The notes beneath the pieces were generated by a model, which was given only the letters and a program-made list of their open reading frames with translations, made no database searches and was not told the DNA's origin. A stretch of DNA of 13,259 bases from Armatimonadota bacterium (GTDB lineage: Bacteria > Actinomycetota > Acidimicrobiia > Spongiisociales > UBA5794). Where the stretch lies: assembly GCA_008501565.1 (NCBI GenBank), contig QQUL01000076.1, positions 1 to 13,259 of the forward strand. Reading direction: 5' to 3'. Of the stretch, positions 1-6,482 are shown piece by piece (position 1 is the first letter of the stretch; every line of letters starts with the position of its first letter). A program made the translations under genes and the position numbers.

Positions 1-897
1 TCCGAGGATCGCTTCGGAGTTCGTCCGCACGAGATAGCCGAGCCGGTCAGAAATGTTCGGCAGTCGACCTCGTTCGGCCAGCGAGAGGAGGAGCCGGGTT
101 GTTCCGAGCGCACCCGCCGAGAGAATGACCTGACTGGAGGTGAGACTCATTCGGTTGCGACGGATGAAGGCTCCCGGACGCTGTGAGGAAACTCGCCAAC
201 CGCCTTCAATGGCGACGAGGTCATCGACTTGCTGCTCGGGGATGACGGTGACTCCGAGCCGCTCGGCGAACCACAGGTAGTTCTTGTCGAGCGTGTTCTT
301 TGCGTTGAAGCGACACCCGACCATGCAGTTGCCGCATGCCACGCACCCGGAGCGGCGTGGTCCTGAACCTCCGAAGTACGGGTCGTCCACCTCGATCCCT
401 GCCTCTCCGAAGAAGACAGCGACTGGCGTCGGTTGATAGGTGTCGCTCACTCCGGCGCGGGTGGCAATCTCTCGCATGACGCTGTCAGCGGGAGTCTCGA
501 GCGGATTGGGAACCACACCGAGCATGCGCCGTGCTGTTTCGTAGTGGGGGGCGAGCTCGGCCTTCCAATCGGTCACTTCCGCCCACTGAGGGTCTCGGTA
601 GAACCGATCGTGTGGCTCGTAGTGGGTGTTTGCATAGACGAGGGATCCACCACCAACCCCGACGCCGCTCAGCGCCATGACATCGGGGAGAAGAGTGAGC
701 CGTTGGATCCCGCGCATTCCGAATCGTGGAAACCACAGTGATTTGAAGGCGTTCCAGTTCGTCCTCGGGAAGTCCTCGTTGTTCCACCGTTTCCCTGCCT
801 CCAGAACGCAGACGCGGTAGCCCTTCTCGGCGAGGCGCATCGCACTGACGCTGCCACCGAAGCCTGACCCGACAATGATGACGTCGTAGTCCACCAC
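1..897 (-). CDS. GMC-type FAD oxidoreductase, ChoD-like (3' part outside the window)
   Basis: This is the N-terminal 299 residues of a flavin oxidoreductase that resembles actinobacterial ChoD (annotated cholesterol oxidase, Rv3409c type, about 580 residues). Seen: a Rossmann FAD site GSGFGG at residues 10-15 followed by an acidic strand end (VLEAG, 31-35), the GVGGGS FAD loop at 80-85, and a cysteine cluster C185-x2-C188-x2-C191-x3-C195. The stretches around PYFGG and KNTLDKNYL also match the ChoD group from memory. The GTG start at 897 overlaps the TAG stop of the upstream SDR gene by one base (TAGTG); a second GTG at 894 is an alternative. The overlap suggests coupled translation as the last visible gene of the cluster. 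The real substrate is not established: ChoD-type proteins are called sterol oxidases, but other alcohols are possible. The C-terminal substrate domain and catalytic His lie outside the window. Confidence 0.88.
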   Translation of the reverse strand, partial: MVDYDVIIVGSGFGGSVSAMRLAEKGYRVCVLEAGKRWNNEDFPRTNWNAFKSLWFPRFGMRGIQRLTLLPDVMALSGVGVGGGSLVYANTHYEPHDRFYRDPQWAEVTDWKAELAPHYETARRMLGVVPNPLETPADSVMREIATRAGVSDTYQPTPVAVFFGEAGIEVDDPYFGGSGPRRSGCVACGNCMVGCRFNAKNTLDKNYLWFAERLGVTVIPEQQVDDLVAIEGGWRVSSQRPGAFIRRNRMSLTSSQVILSAGALGTTRLLLSLAERGRLPNISDRLGYLVRTNSEAILG

Positions 898-1610
898 TAG
901 ATGATGGCGGTGCCCCACACGGGGATGAACGCTCCGTTGATGACTTTCGATTGCTCGCTCGCCAGGAAGTTGATCACCACGGCGATGTCTTGGGGTTGCG
1001 GCCAATTGACATAGTCGGCGTATGGCAAAGCCGCACGAGTTGCGTCGGTGTTGATCACTGAGGGGAGAAGTGCGTTGCAGGTTGTGTTCGTGTCGAGTAG
1101 TTCTGTCGCCACCGACTTCGCCAGCGCAAGGACGCCAGACTTGGCGACGTTGTAGGCGGCCTGACCCGCAGGGGCGTCCAGTGCATGTTTGGATCCCATG
1201 AGGATGATCCGCGCCCAGTCCTCGGACATGTGGGGGATTGCAGCCCGTGTCGTGTTCCATGCCGTACGAAGGTTCAGGTCCAGCATCCGGTCGAGTCGCA
1301 CATCATCAGTCTCGCCGACATCCCGTCCACCGGCCCAGCCCCCAACCAGCGATGCCATCACATTGAATGGACCGTAGGTATCTGCTGCTTCCGCCATGAA
1401 CGAGGCCACCGCATCGGGATTCACGGCATCGACTCGACGGATGATGAGGCGATCCTCGTCGTAGTCAACGGCCTCCTCGAGCTCTGCGGCTTCCTCTGGG
1501 AGCAGGTAGGTGGTTGCGATCTTGAAGCCTCGGTCGAGGAGCAGTGGAATCAGGCACCGACCAACCGATCCGGTCCCTCCAGGAATGACAGCGACATTGG
1601 GAGAACTCAT
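897..1610 (-). CDS. Short-chain dehydrogenase/reductase, dihydropteridine-reductase-like
   Basis: A classical-length SDR (237 residues) that should reduce or oxidise a carbonyl/alcohol with NAD(P)H in the cytoplasm. Seen: a cofactor loop GGTGSVGR at 11-18, Asn113 in DLNLRTAWN, Ser140 in ILMGS, and Tyr153-x3-Lys157 in YNVAK, so the catalytic tetrad is complete. The usual NNAG motif is replaced by LVGGWAGG (88-95). That is very close to the AGGWAGG of animal dihydropteridine reductase (QDPR) as I recall it, and the segment after Ser140 (ALDAPAG) also fits. I place it in the DHPR-like SDR branch; a pterin substrate is not implied. The ATG at 1610 follows the saccharopine-dehydrogenase-like gene by 42 bases with only a weak ribosome binding site. 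Its TAG stop overlaps the start of the GMC oxidoreductase gene. Confidence 0.9.
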   Translation of the reverse strand: MSSPNVAVIPGGTGSVGRCLIPLLLDRGFKIATTYLLPEEAAELEEAVDYDEDRLIIRRVDAVNPDAVASFMAEAADTYGPFNVMASLVGGWAGGRDVGETDDVRLDRMLDLNLRTAWNTTRAAIPHMSEDWARIILMGSKHALDAPAGQAAYNVAKSGVLALAKSVATELLDTNTTCNALLPSVINTDATRAALPYADYVNWPQPQDIAVVINFLASEQSKVINGAFIPVWGTAII

Positions 1611-1652
1611 GCGCCCACACTAGTGCCGCTGCGCGTCCAGCTGGTGTGTCGA

Positions 1653-2756
1653 TCAGCGTCGCTCGACGGCGATACCGACCGATTCGAGCTCCGGAAGAAG
1701 CTCAGTCCCTGTCACCGCTTCGTTCATGGTCAAGACCCCCGGACGATCGACCTGGCCTCTCATGATGAGGTCCACAAGCGCCGTTGCCGGGAAGGCTGTG
1801 GTGCGAGCCAAAGCGGTGAACCCGTCCCGCTCGACATCTTCAATCTGCATCGTGGAACGACCTCCGCCCGCGTCGATCCATGCTCTCACGAGCACGAGAT
1901 CTGGTTTCCCCCTTGGGAGCGAACGATCGAGAGCAGCGAGCAGGACACTGCGCGGTGCGACACCGGATTCGTCCTCATCTTCGCTGAACAATCCCATCTC
2001 CAGCAGCGCCCGGAAGATCCGCCCATGGCCGGGGAACCGAAGGGTCTTGTATTCGAGGTCCGTCACCTGGCCGGCGTGGAGACGGCACATGGTTGACGTC
2101 CCTCCTGCCGTCGAGAAAGCTTCAAGGGGCCCCCAGGTGTCCCATTCCACGGTTTCGAAGCGGGTCAAAGGCTCAACGGTTGCATACCCGCCATCCTCGA
2201 TGACCTCACAAGGCTCTGCGTACTCGTTGATGAGGCCGGCCGGGTTGAAGGCAAGCTGGTAGCCGAGCGCACCGGTTGGTTGCTGGGGGAGTGCACCGAC
2301 CCGCATCTGAACGCTGCTGATCGACACGCCGGCGGCGACTTCGGAAATCAGCTGGGTTGCCATGACGTTCGCCAGGCCGGGTGCGAGCCCGCAATCGGGC
2401 ACGACCATGGCGCCAGCGGATACGGCATCGTCGTGAAGATCCTTTTGCTTGGCGACCACGGTGGGATTCCCGCCAAAGTCCACATAGTGTGTTCCTGCGG
2501 AGATGGCAGCCTCGGCAACGACCTTGCCATAGCGATACGGTACGGCCGAAACAACGGCCTGATGGGGTCCGAGAAGGCTGCGGAGCGCCTCCTCGTCAGT
2601 CACATCGAAGGTGGCGACTTCGACATCAAACCGTTCAGCTGCGACACCAGCGGCGTCGGCATCTGCATCGGCAGCGACAACATCGTGACCGCGACGAAGC
2701 AGATCCCATATCGCTGCCGACCCAACAATCCCGGTCCCCAACACAAGAACACTCAT
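1653..2756 (-). CDS. Saccharopine dehydrogenase family oxidoreductase (lysine-6-dehydrogenase-like)
   Basis: A 367-residue NAD(P)-dependent oxidoreductase of the saccharopine dehydrogenase/lysine 6-dehydrogenase type. Seen: an N-terminal Rossmann nucleotide site GTGIVG at 7-12 with an acidic residue at the end of strand 2 (Asp30), YVDFGGN at 91-97, PDCGLAPG at 120-127, and a C-terminal motif VLTMNEAVTG (341-350). These motifs and the length fit single-domain relatives of lysine 6-dehydrogenase that act on an amino group at the end of an aliphatic chain. The fold assignment is firm; the substrate (lysine, an opine-like secondary amine or another amine) is inferred. It sits between a PIG-L deacetylase gene and an SDR gene and is preceded by a 97-base gap rich in hairpins. 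A short purine-rich stretch (AGAGG) lies just before the ATG. Confidence 0.88.
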   Translation of the reverse strand: MSVLVLGTGIVGSAAIWDLLRRGHDVVAADADADAAGVAAERFDVEVATFDVTDEEALRSLLGPHQAVVSAVPYRYGKVVAEAAISAGTHYVDFGGNPTVVAKQKDLHDDAVSAGAMVVPDCGLAPGLANVMATQLISEVAAGVSISSVQMRVGALPQQPTGALGYQLAFNPAGLINEYAEPCEVIEDGGYATVEPLTRFETVEWDTWGPLEAFSTAGGTSTMCRLHAGQVTDLEYKTLRFPGHGRIFRALLEMGLFSEDEDESGVAPRSVLLAALDRSLPRGKPDLVLVRAWIDAGGGRSTMQIEDVERDGFTALARTTAFPATALVDLIMRGQVDRPGVLTMNEAVTGTELLPELESVGIAVERR

Positions 2757-2853
2757 GACCTCTGCCCTTCCCCTCTGTCTGCTCTCTGACGTCCGACGTC
2801 GGCATCCCGACTACGTCGGGTTGCTTGGAGTCCAGCAAGCTGGACTCTTGACC
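2757..2853 (-). promoter_or_regulatory. Intergenic segment with tandem hairpins
   Basis: This 97-base gap between the PIG-L stop and the saccharopine-dehydrogenase-like start holds three inverted repeats. They are GAGTCCAGC/GCTGGACTC (2828-2847, 9-bp arms, 2-base loop), CCCGAC/GTCGGG (2806-2820, 3-base loop), and the self-complementary CCGACGTCGG (2793-2802). None is followed by a T-run on the minus strand, so a canonical intrinsic terminator is not supported. A partial terminator, an RNA stabiliser or processing site, or a DNA operator are all possible. Their density in one small gap is unusual for this window. Confidence 0.4.
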
Positions 2854-3621
2854 TCACGGCTTCAACCTCTTGAAGACTTCGGCCGGGCCGACACCGAGTT
2901 TCTTGCCATTGGTCGTGTGCCATGCGCGGATCTGTGATGCGAATGCATCGGCACGGTCCGGGGACACATCGGCACCTCCCATGGTGGTCTCTCCCTGGCT
3001 CGAATGGCACAGCAGCGCCTTCACTTTGACCTCGAGCCACTCCTCGTCGACGAGTTCGGCGTGGTCAGGTTCATCTGCTGACCACAGCAGGATTGCCTCC
3101 GGGCGGTGGGCTGAAAGGCCAGAGTCGGTGAGAGCGAGAGGCTCGCGAGCTGTTACCACACCGTCGACGGCGGCAAGCCCGGTCACGCGGTGATCCGGAT
3201 GCATCTGGTAGCGCTGCCACGGATCGTGGGTCAGCACGACGTCTGGCCGCACCTTCAGTATCTCGATCGCGATCCGTTGTCTGAGCGCCATCGAATACTC
3301 CAGCTCACCATCGACGTATCCGAGGTGGATCGTTGCTTGCGCACCCAGAACGTCCGCCGCGGCATCTTGTTCGTTGATCCGTCTCACAACGAGAGCGTTT
3401 TGATCTTCGTCCTCGTTCCATGAGCCCTTCGAACCGTCGGTGACCACGAGGATCGTGACCGCACAGCCCTCGGAAGCCCAACGCGCAAGTGTTGCTCCTG
3501 CGCCGAACTCTGCATCGTCAGGGTGTGCGCCGATCGTCATGGCACGGCGAGGCGTCACAAGTGATGCCAGCGGAGGAGCGAGTTCGTCGAACGTATCGGG
3601 AGCAGGTGTGTCAGCAGTCAC
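2854..3621 (-). CDS. PIG-L/LmbE-family zinc deacetylase
   Basis: A 255-residue PIG-L/LmbE hydrolase, the family that includes MshB (GlcNAc-Ins deacetylase) and Mca (mycothiol-conjugate amidase). Such enzymes remove N-acyl groups, often from amino sugars, using one zinc ion. Seen: the AHPDDAE motif at 32-38 (His33 and Asp36 as ligands, Asp35 as base) and HPDH at 141-144 supplying the third ligand His144, so the active site is intact. Length is slightly below the usual MshB/Mca size. The GTG start at 3621 overlaps the TGA stop of the CofC-like gene (GTGA), a classic coupling arrangement. Sequence alone does not separate mycothiol-related from other amide substrates. The operon context argues for a role in processing the imported compound or its conjugate, which is inference. 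Confidence 0.88.
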   Translation of the reverse strand: MTADTPAPDTFDELAPPLASLVTPRRAMTIGAHPDDAEFGAGATLARWASEGCAVTILVVTDGSKGSWNEDEDQNALVVRRINEQDAAADVLGAQATIHLGYVDGELEYSMALRQRIAIEILKVRPDVVLTHDPWQRYQMHPDHRVTGLAAVDGVVTAREPLALTDSGLSAHRPEAILLWSADEPDHAELVDEEWLEVKVKALLCHSSQGETTMGGADVSPDRADAFASQIRAWHTTNGKKLGVGPAEVFKRLKP

Positions 3622-4184
3622 GGCGTGAGCCTAGGTACAAGCCCAAGACCAACCACCGCCGCGTAGTGCGATGGTGTGTCGACCTCAAGGCTCAGTGCCC
3701 AATGCGCACTGATTCGGGCGTGTGGCATTCCCGCCAAGTTGGCGTGAAACGATCCCGGTCCGTAGGTGAAGTCGAATGGACCGGCGCCTGCGATCACGTT
3801 GGTGCCGCCGTCAAGGCTCGGAGCGATCGCCGCACCACACTCGGTTGCCAGGGTGCTGAAGCGTCTGATGTGGTCTCCATCAATGCATGGAAGATCAGCG
3901 TGGAGAACCAGCCACTCGGGTTGGGCGTGTCGATTCACGGCGTTCGTCACCGCAATCGAAAGGCCACCACCGTCATCGACCGCCACAGCGCACCGCTCCG
4001 ACGCCCACGCCGCCACCTCAGTATCCCCCGTAAGAACGAGGGTTTCGAGCCCCGCGTCGATGGCCGCATCGACCGATCGTCCCGCAAGTCCGATGCTGAG
4101 GGATCTTCGCTGTTCCGGGTCAAGGACAGACTCGAGCCTCGTCATGCCCATGAAGCTTCGAATCGGGACGATCGCCGTACGCAT
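3618..4184 (-). CDS. CofC/FbiD-like nucleotidyltransferase (PEP/2-phospholactate guanylyltransferase family)
   Basis: A 188-residue protein of the CofC/FbiD family, which in F420 synthesis couples GTP to 2-phospholactate or phosphoenolpyruvate. Seen: DDGGGLSIAV at 70-79, the metal-binding HADLP at 95-99 (Asp97), the GGTN substrate loop at 126-129, YGPGSF at 141-146 and LEVDTP at 166-171. Together these are the whole CofC motif series. The ATG at 4184 (MRTAIVPIR) is chosen because homology begins there; an in-frame extension upstream to 4277 reads through the end of the VOC gene and has no family similarity. The conserved N-terminal A-K-[ST]-R-L of CofC/FbiD reads G-M14-T-R-L here, so the usual nucleotide-binding lysine is missing. 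No other F420 genes are visible. It starts 11 bases after the VOC gene. It may be a divergent paralog that acts on another phosphorylated acid. Confidence 0.82.
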   Translation of the reverse strand: MRTAIVPIRSFMGMTRLESVLDPEQRRSLSIGLAGRSVDAAIDAGLETLVLTGDTEVAAWASERCAVAVDDGGGLSIAVTNAVNRHAQPEWLVLHADLPCIDGDHIRRFSTLATECGAAIAPSLDGGTNVIAGAGPFDFTYGPGSFHANLAGMPHARISAHWALSLEVDTPSHYAAVVGLGLVPRLTP

Positions 4185-4195
4185 GTGGTTTGTGC

Positions 4196-4651
4196 TCAGT
4201 GGAAGTCGTGAGGAAACTCTGCGAGCTGAACGAGTACACCGTTGGCGGACTTCGGATGGACGAACGCTTCCTTCCACATCGGATCGGAATCGTCGAGACC
4301 GAACACGACAAAGCCGAGCTCCGTGGCGGCTGCCGCTGCTGCGCGGATGTCGGTGACCTTGAATGTCAGATGGTGGAGACCTTCACCCCGCTCGTCGATG
4401 AAGCGGTTGATGAAGTGGCTTGGATCATCCTTGTCGACGGCGCTGATCATCTCGAGCGTTCCACCTCCGGGGAGGTGGAACTGGGCCCAATGGAAATCTC
4501 CCCCTGCATTGAGGCCGCCGTCGAACCGTTCCCCGGCTACGAGTGCCACGAACCCGGATGCTGCCTCGATGTCCCTCACGGCCATCGACACGTGATCAAA
4601 CCGTTCCACCAGGGGCCCGAGGCCAACCGTGAGTTCCGCGTCCATCGTCAT
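4196..4651 (-). CDS. VOC (glyoxalase/methylmalonyl-CoA-epimerase-like) metalloenzyme
   Basis: A 151-residue protein with two VOC (beta-alpha-beta3) modules, the architecture of methylmalonyl-CoA epimerase and related glyoxalase-fold enzymes. Seen: FDHVSMAV at 18-25 (His20), TLEM at 65-68 (Glu67), GLHHLTF at 91-97 (His93/His94), and HPKSANGVLVQL at 132-143. Classic epimerases carry Gln and Glu at the second and fourth metal positions; here they appear exchanged (Glu67, Gln142), so the exact reaction is uncertain. The ATG at 4651 overlaps the permease TGA stop (ATGA). This start is preferred over in-frame ATGs further upstream, which would lie inside the permease gene. It occupies the place where the ABC ATPase gene is often found in such transporter operons. 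Confidence 0.83.
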   Translation of the reverse strand: MTMDAELTVGLGPLVERFDHVSMAVRDIEAASGFVALVAGERFDGGLNAGGDFHWAQFHLPGGGTLEMISAVDKDDPSHFINRFIDERGEGLHHLTFKVTDIRAAAAAATELGFVVFGLDDSDPMWKEAFVHPKSANGVLVQLAEFPHDFH

Positions 4652-5457
4652 CGTGGAGTCGAGATCCGACGTTCGTACCATTGCAACCCGATACTCAGGG
4701 TGACCGTCAGCAGCAGATAGAAGGCAGCAAGGATCAGGTAGCCGGCCATGAACTGGAACGATTGGCCTGTCCATAGCTTTGTCATCTGTGTGAGTTCCCG
4801 GACTGCCAGGATCGAGACAAGCGACGAATCCTTCAAGAGGGCTATCAGGTCGTTTCCGAGCGCTGGCATGATGTTCTTGATCGCCTGGGGCCACACGATG
4901 AGTCGAAACACCTGGAACTTGGTGAGCCCCATCGACATCCCTGCTTCCCGCTGCCCCATACCTATCGACTCAATGCCCGCCCGAAGCACTTCCGCGATGA
5001 ACGCCGCATAGACGATTCCGACGGCAACTGTTGCCTTCACAACCGGGGAGGCAACGCCGGCCCGTCCACTGATACCGAGAGCCCCCATGAGCTCGGGCCA
5101 CGCAACCAACCCCACGAAGATGATCGTGACCAGCACCGGGATGCCACGGATCAGTTCGATGTAGAAGATGGCAAGGTTCTTCAGAACGACGTTCTTGGAC
5201 ATCCGACCAACCGCAACGATGAGCCCGACAACCATCGCAAACACGAACCCGGCGAGGGTGACGATCACCGTCAGCGAGAGCCCGTCCTTGATGAAATCGA
5301 ACCCGGACTTCCACGTGTCGTCTGTGAGAATTTTGAACAGCGGAAACGCAATGACCGCGACGATCCCGATGAACCACCAGGGGAACCCGGACCATTCATA
5401 GCGGACCTTGGCCCCCGGCGGGGTCGGGTCTGTGCCGATGGTCTTGGGAATCGTCAT
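4648..5457 (-). CDS. Polar amino-acid ABC transporter permease (HisM/GlnP type)
   Basis: A 269-residue inner-membrane permease of the polar amino-acid ABC uptake family. Seen: a first hydrophobic segment at about 27-45, further segments at about 64-84, 98-120, 139-155 and 239-259, the family element YIELIRGIPVLV at 99-110, and a complete EAA loop (about 155-198, including GQREAGMSMGL and FRLIVWPQAI) that would dock an ATPase. The N-terminal 25 residues are polar and cytoplasmic. It would work with the binding lipoprotein encoded just upstream, but no partner ATPase gene lies in the window, so one must be borrowed from elsewhere or encoded out of view. It is separated from the binding-protein gene by a strong hairpin. 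Its stop codon overlaps the VOC start by four bases. Confidence 0.93.
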   Translation of the reverse strand: MTIPKTIGTDPTPPGAKVRYEWSGFPWWFIGIVAVIAFPLFKILTDDTWKSGFDFIKDGLSLTVIVTLAGFVFAMVVGLIVAVGRMSKNVVLKNLAIFYIELIRGIPVLVTIIFVGLVAWPELMGALGISGRAGVASPVVKATVAVGIVYAAFIAEVLRAGIESIGMGQREAGMSMGLTKFQVFRLIVWPQAIKNIMPALGNDLIALLKDSSLVSILAVRELTQMTKLWTGQSFQFMAGYLILAAFYLLLTVTLSIGLQWYERRISTPR

Positions 5458-5502
5458 GGAGTTCTTTCGGTGGTGGACTGCAACATACAGTTTGTTACGA
5501 AC

Positions 5503-5532
5503 GAAGGGGCTGGACGCAGGTCCAGCCCCTTC
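5503..5532 (-). other. Intercistronic hairpin between binding-protein and permease genes
   Basis: A perfect 13-bp inverted repeat, GAAGGGGCTGGAC/GTCCAGCCCCTTC, with a four-base loop. In the minus-strand transcript it falls 22 bases after the binding-protein stop and 45 bases before the permease start. It lacks a following U-tract in that direction. In other ABC operons, hairpins at this place raise binding-protein levels by stabilising upstream mRNA or attenuating downstream transcription; applying that here is inference. Confidence 0.6.
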
Positions 5533-5554
5533 TTATTGTTCAGCTATGTGATGC

Positions 5555-6328
5555 TCAGCCCTCGAAGTCGATGAACCACTTCTTGATCAGCGCCTCGAGT
5601 GTGCCGTCAGCCTCCATGTCCTTGAGCACCTGGTTGACAGGTTCAATCAGGTTGGAGTCCTTCGGGTAGATGAACCCGAGCGGATCAGACTGAAGGTCGT
5701 CGCTGAGGAGCTTCGTAGCATCGGCATTGGCGCCGACGTATCCCTGACCAGCAACATCATCGATGATCACGGCGTCGACATCACCCTTGATGAGTGCTTC
5801 GACGGCAACGCCGAACTGTTCATAGGCGTCGATACGGGCATCACCGACCAGTTCCACACCAAGTTCGTAGTTGGTCGTACCGACCTGCGTTCCGAGGCGA
5901 TAGTCGCCAGCGATGAACTCATCAGCTGTCGTGAATCGGGTTTCGTCCGATCGCACCATGAAGCGCTGGATCGTCGTCATGTACGCATCGGAGTAGGCAA
6001 CGACTTCCTTGCGCTCTTCGGTGATGGAGATGCCGTCGGCAGCCGTGTCGTAGACACCTTCGCCTGTCTCCTGGATCACGGCTGGCCAACCGGCTTCAAC
6101 GAACTCTGCCGTGCACTTGAGTCGCGAGCAGATCTCGCGCCAGATGTCGTAGTCGAACCCTTCGGGTGTGCCTGTTGTCTCATTGATGAAGTTGAACGGT
6201 GTGTAGGCGTTTTCAACGCCAACCTTGACCGTGCTGCCTTCGATAGCCGCTGTATCGTCACTGCCGCAGGCTGTGGCAACCATGGCCACCGCGAGCGCAA
6301 TGATGAAGAGTCGGATTGCCTTCTTCAT
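5555..6328 (-). CDS. Extracellular solute-binding lipoprotein, family 3 (polar amino acids)
   Basis: A 257-residue periplasmic-type binding protein that delivers a polar amino acid or analogue to the adjacent permease. Seen: a lipoprotein signal peptide with a KK n-region, a hydrophobic core and lipobox ATA-C21, so the mature protein is lipid-anchored at Cys21. Family 3 features include ENAYTPFNF at 39-47, GFDYDIW at 57-63, and SITEERKEVVAYS at 101-113, whose Arg106 normally binds the ligand carboxylate. VDAVIIDD at 184-191 supplies Asp191, which normally contacts the amino group, so an alpha-amino acid ligand is plausible. Cys67 and Cys72 could form a disulfide. The ATG at 6328 is preferred over one at 6337 because AAGGG lies 9 bases before it, whereas it directly abuts the earlier ATG. 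Confidence 0.92.
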   Translation of the reverse strand: MKKAIRLFIIALAVAMVATACGSDDTAAIEGSTVKVGVENAYTPFNFINETTGTPEGFDYDIWREICSRLKCTAEFVEAGWPAVIQETGEGVYDTAADGISITEERKEVVAYSDAYMTTIQRFMVRSDETRFTTADEFIAGDYRLGTQVGTTNYELGVELVGDARIDAYEQFGVAVEALIKGDVDAVIIDDVAGQGYVGANADATKLLSDDLQSDPLGFIYPKDSNLIEPVNQVLKDMEADGTLEALIKKWFIDFEG

Positions 6329-6377
6329 TGTTGTCATCCCTTGTTTGATTGTGCGCGCTCACGCACCTGGCTGTGCG

Positions 6378-6383
6378 ATCGTA
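6378..6383 (-). promoter_or_regulatory. Possible -10 element for the transporter operon
   Basis: TACGAT on the minus strand lies about 50 bases before the chosen start of the binding-protein gene, in the 154-base divergent region shared with pyruvate kinase. It fits the TAnnnT form of a housekeeping -10 box. No convincing -35 box sits at the right distance, so this is tentative. Confidence 0.25.
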
Positions 6384-6469
6384 CGCGACCATACGCTAAT
6401 CGTTTCCAGCGCTCGGTGGGAATCGGATCGATGCATTGAGCCATCGCGCGTTGTCATGTTGCGAAGCCC

Positions 6470-6475
6470 TATCGT
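6470..6475 (+). promoter_or_regulatory. Possible -10 element placing transcription start at the pyk ATG
   Basis: TATCGT ends 7 bases before the ATG at 6483, and no Shine-Dalgarno sequence precedes that ATG. This spacing would give a leaderless transcript, which is common in actinobacteria. A matching -35 box is not evident. Confidence 0.3.
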
Positions 6476-6482
6476 GCAACTG

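Noticed and set aside
1185..2096. Long open frame of about 300 codons on the plus strand opposite the SDR and saccharopine-dehydrogenase-like genes
   Set aside because: It is antisense to two genes with clear family motifs, crosses their boundary, and has no recognisable domain; high GC content gives long non-coding frames.
4185..4277. N-terminal extension of the CofC-like protein
   Set aside because: It runs through the end of the VOC gene and lacks similarity; CofC family sequence starts at ATG 4184.
4652..4894. N-terminal extension of the VOC protein
   Set aside because: The extension lies inside the permease gene in another frame and has no VOC similarity; the ATGA overlap at 4651 explains the start.
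5503..5532. Canonical intrinsic terminator
   Set aside because: The stem is strong, but no T-run follows it in the direction of transcription and the flanking genes form a typical transporter pair.
6225..6482. N-terminal extension of pyruvate kinase
   Set aside because: It overlaps the binding-protein gene on the other strand and lacks family similarity; pyruvate kinase homology begins exactly at ATG 6483.
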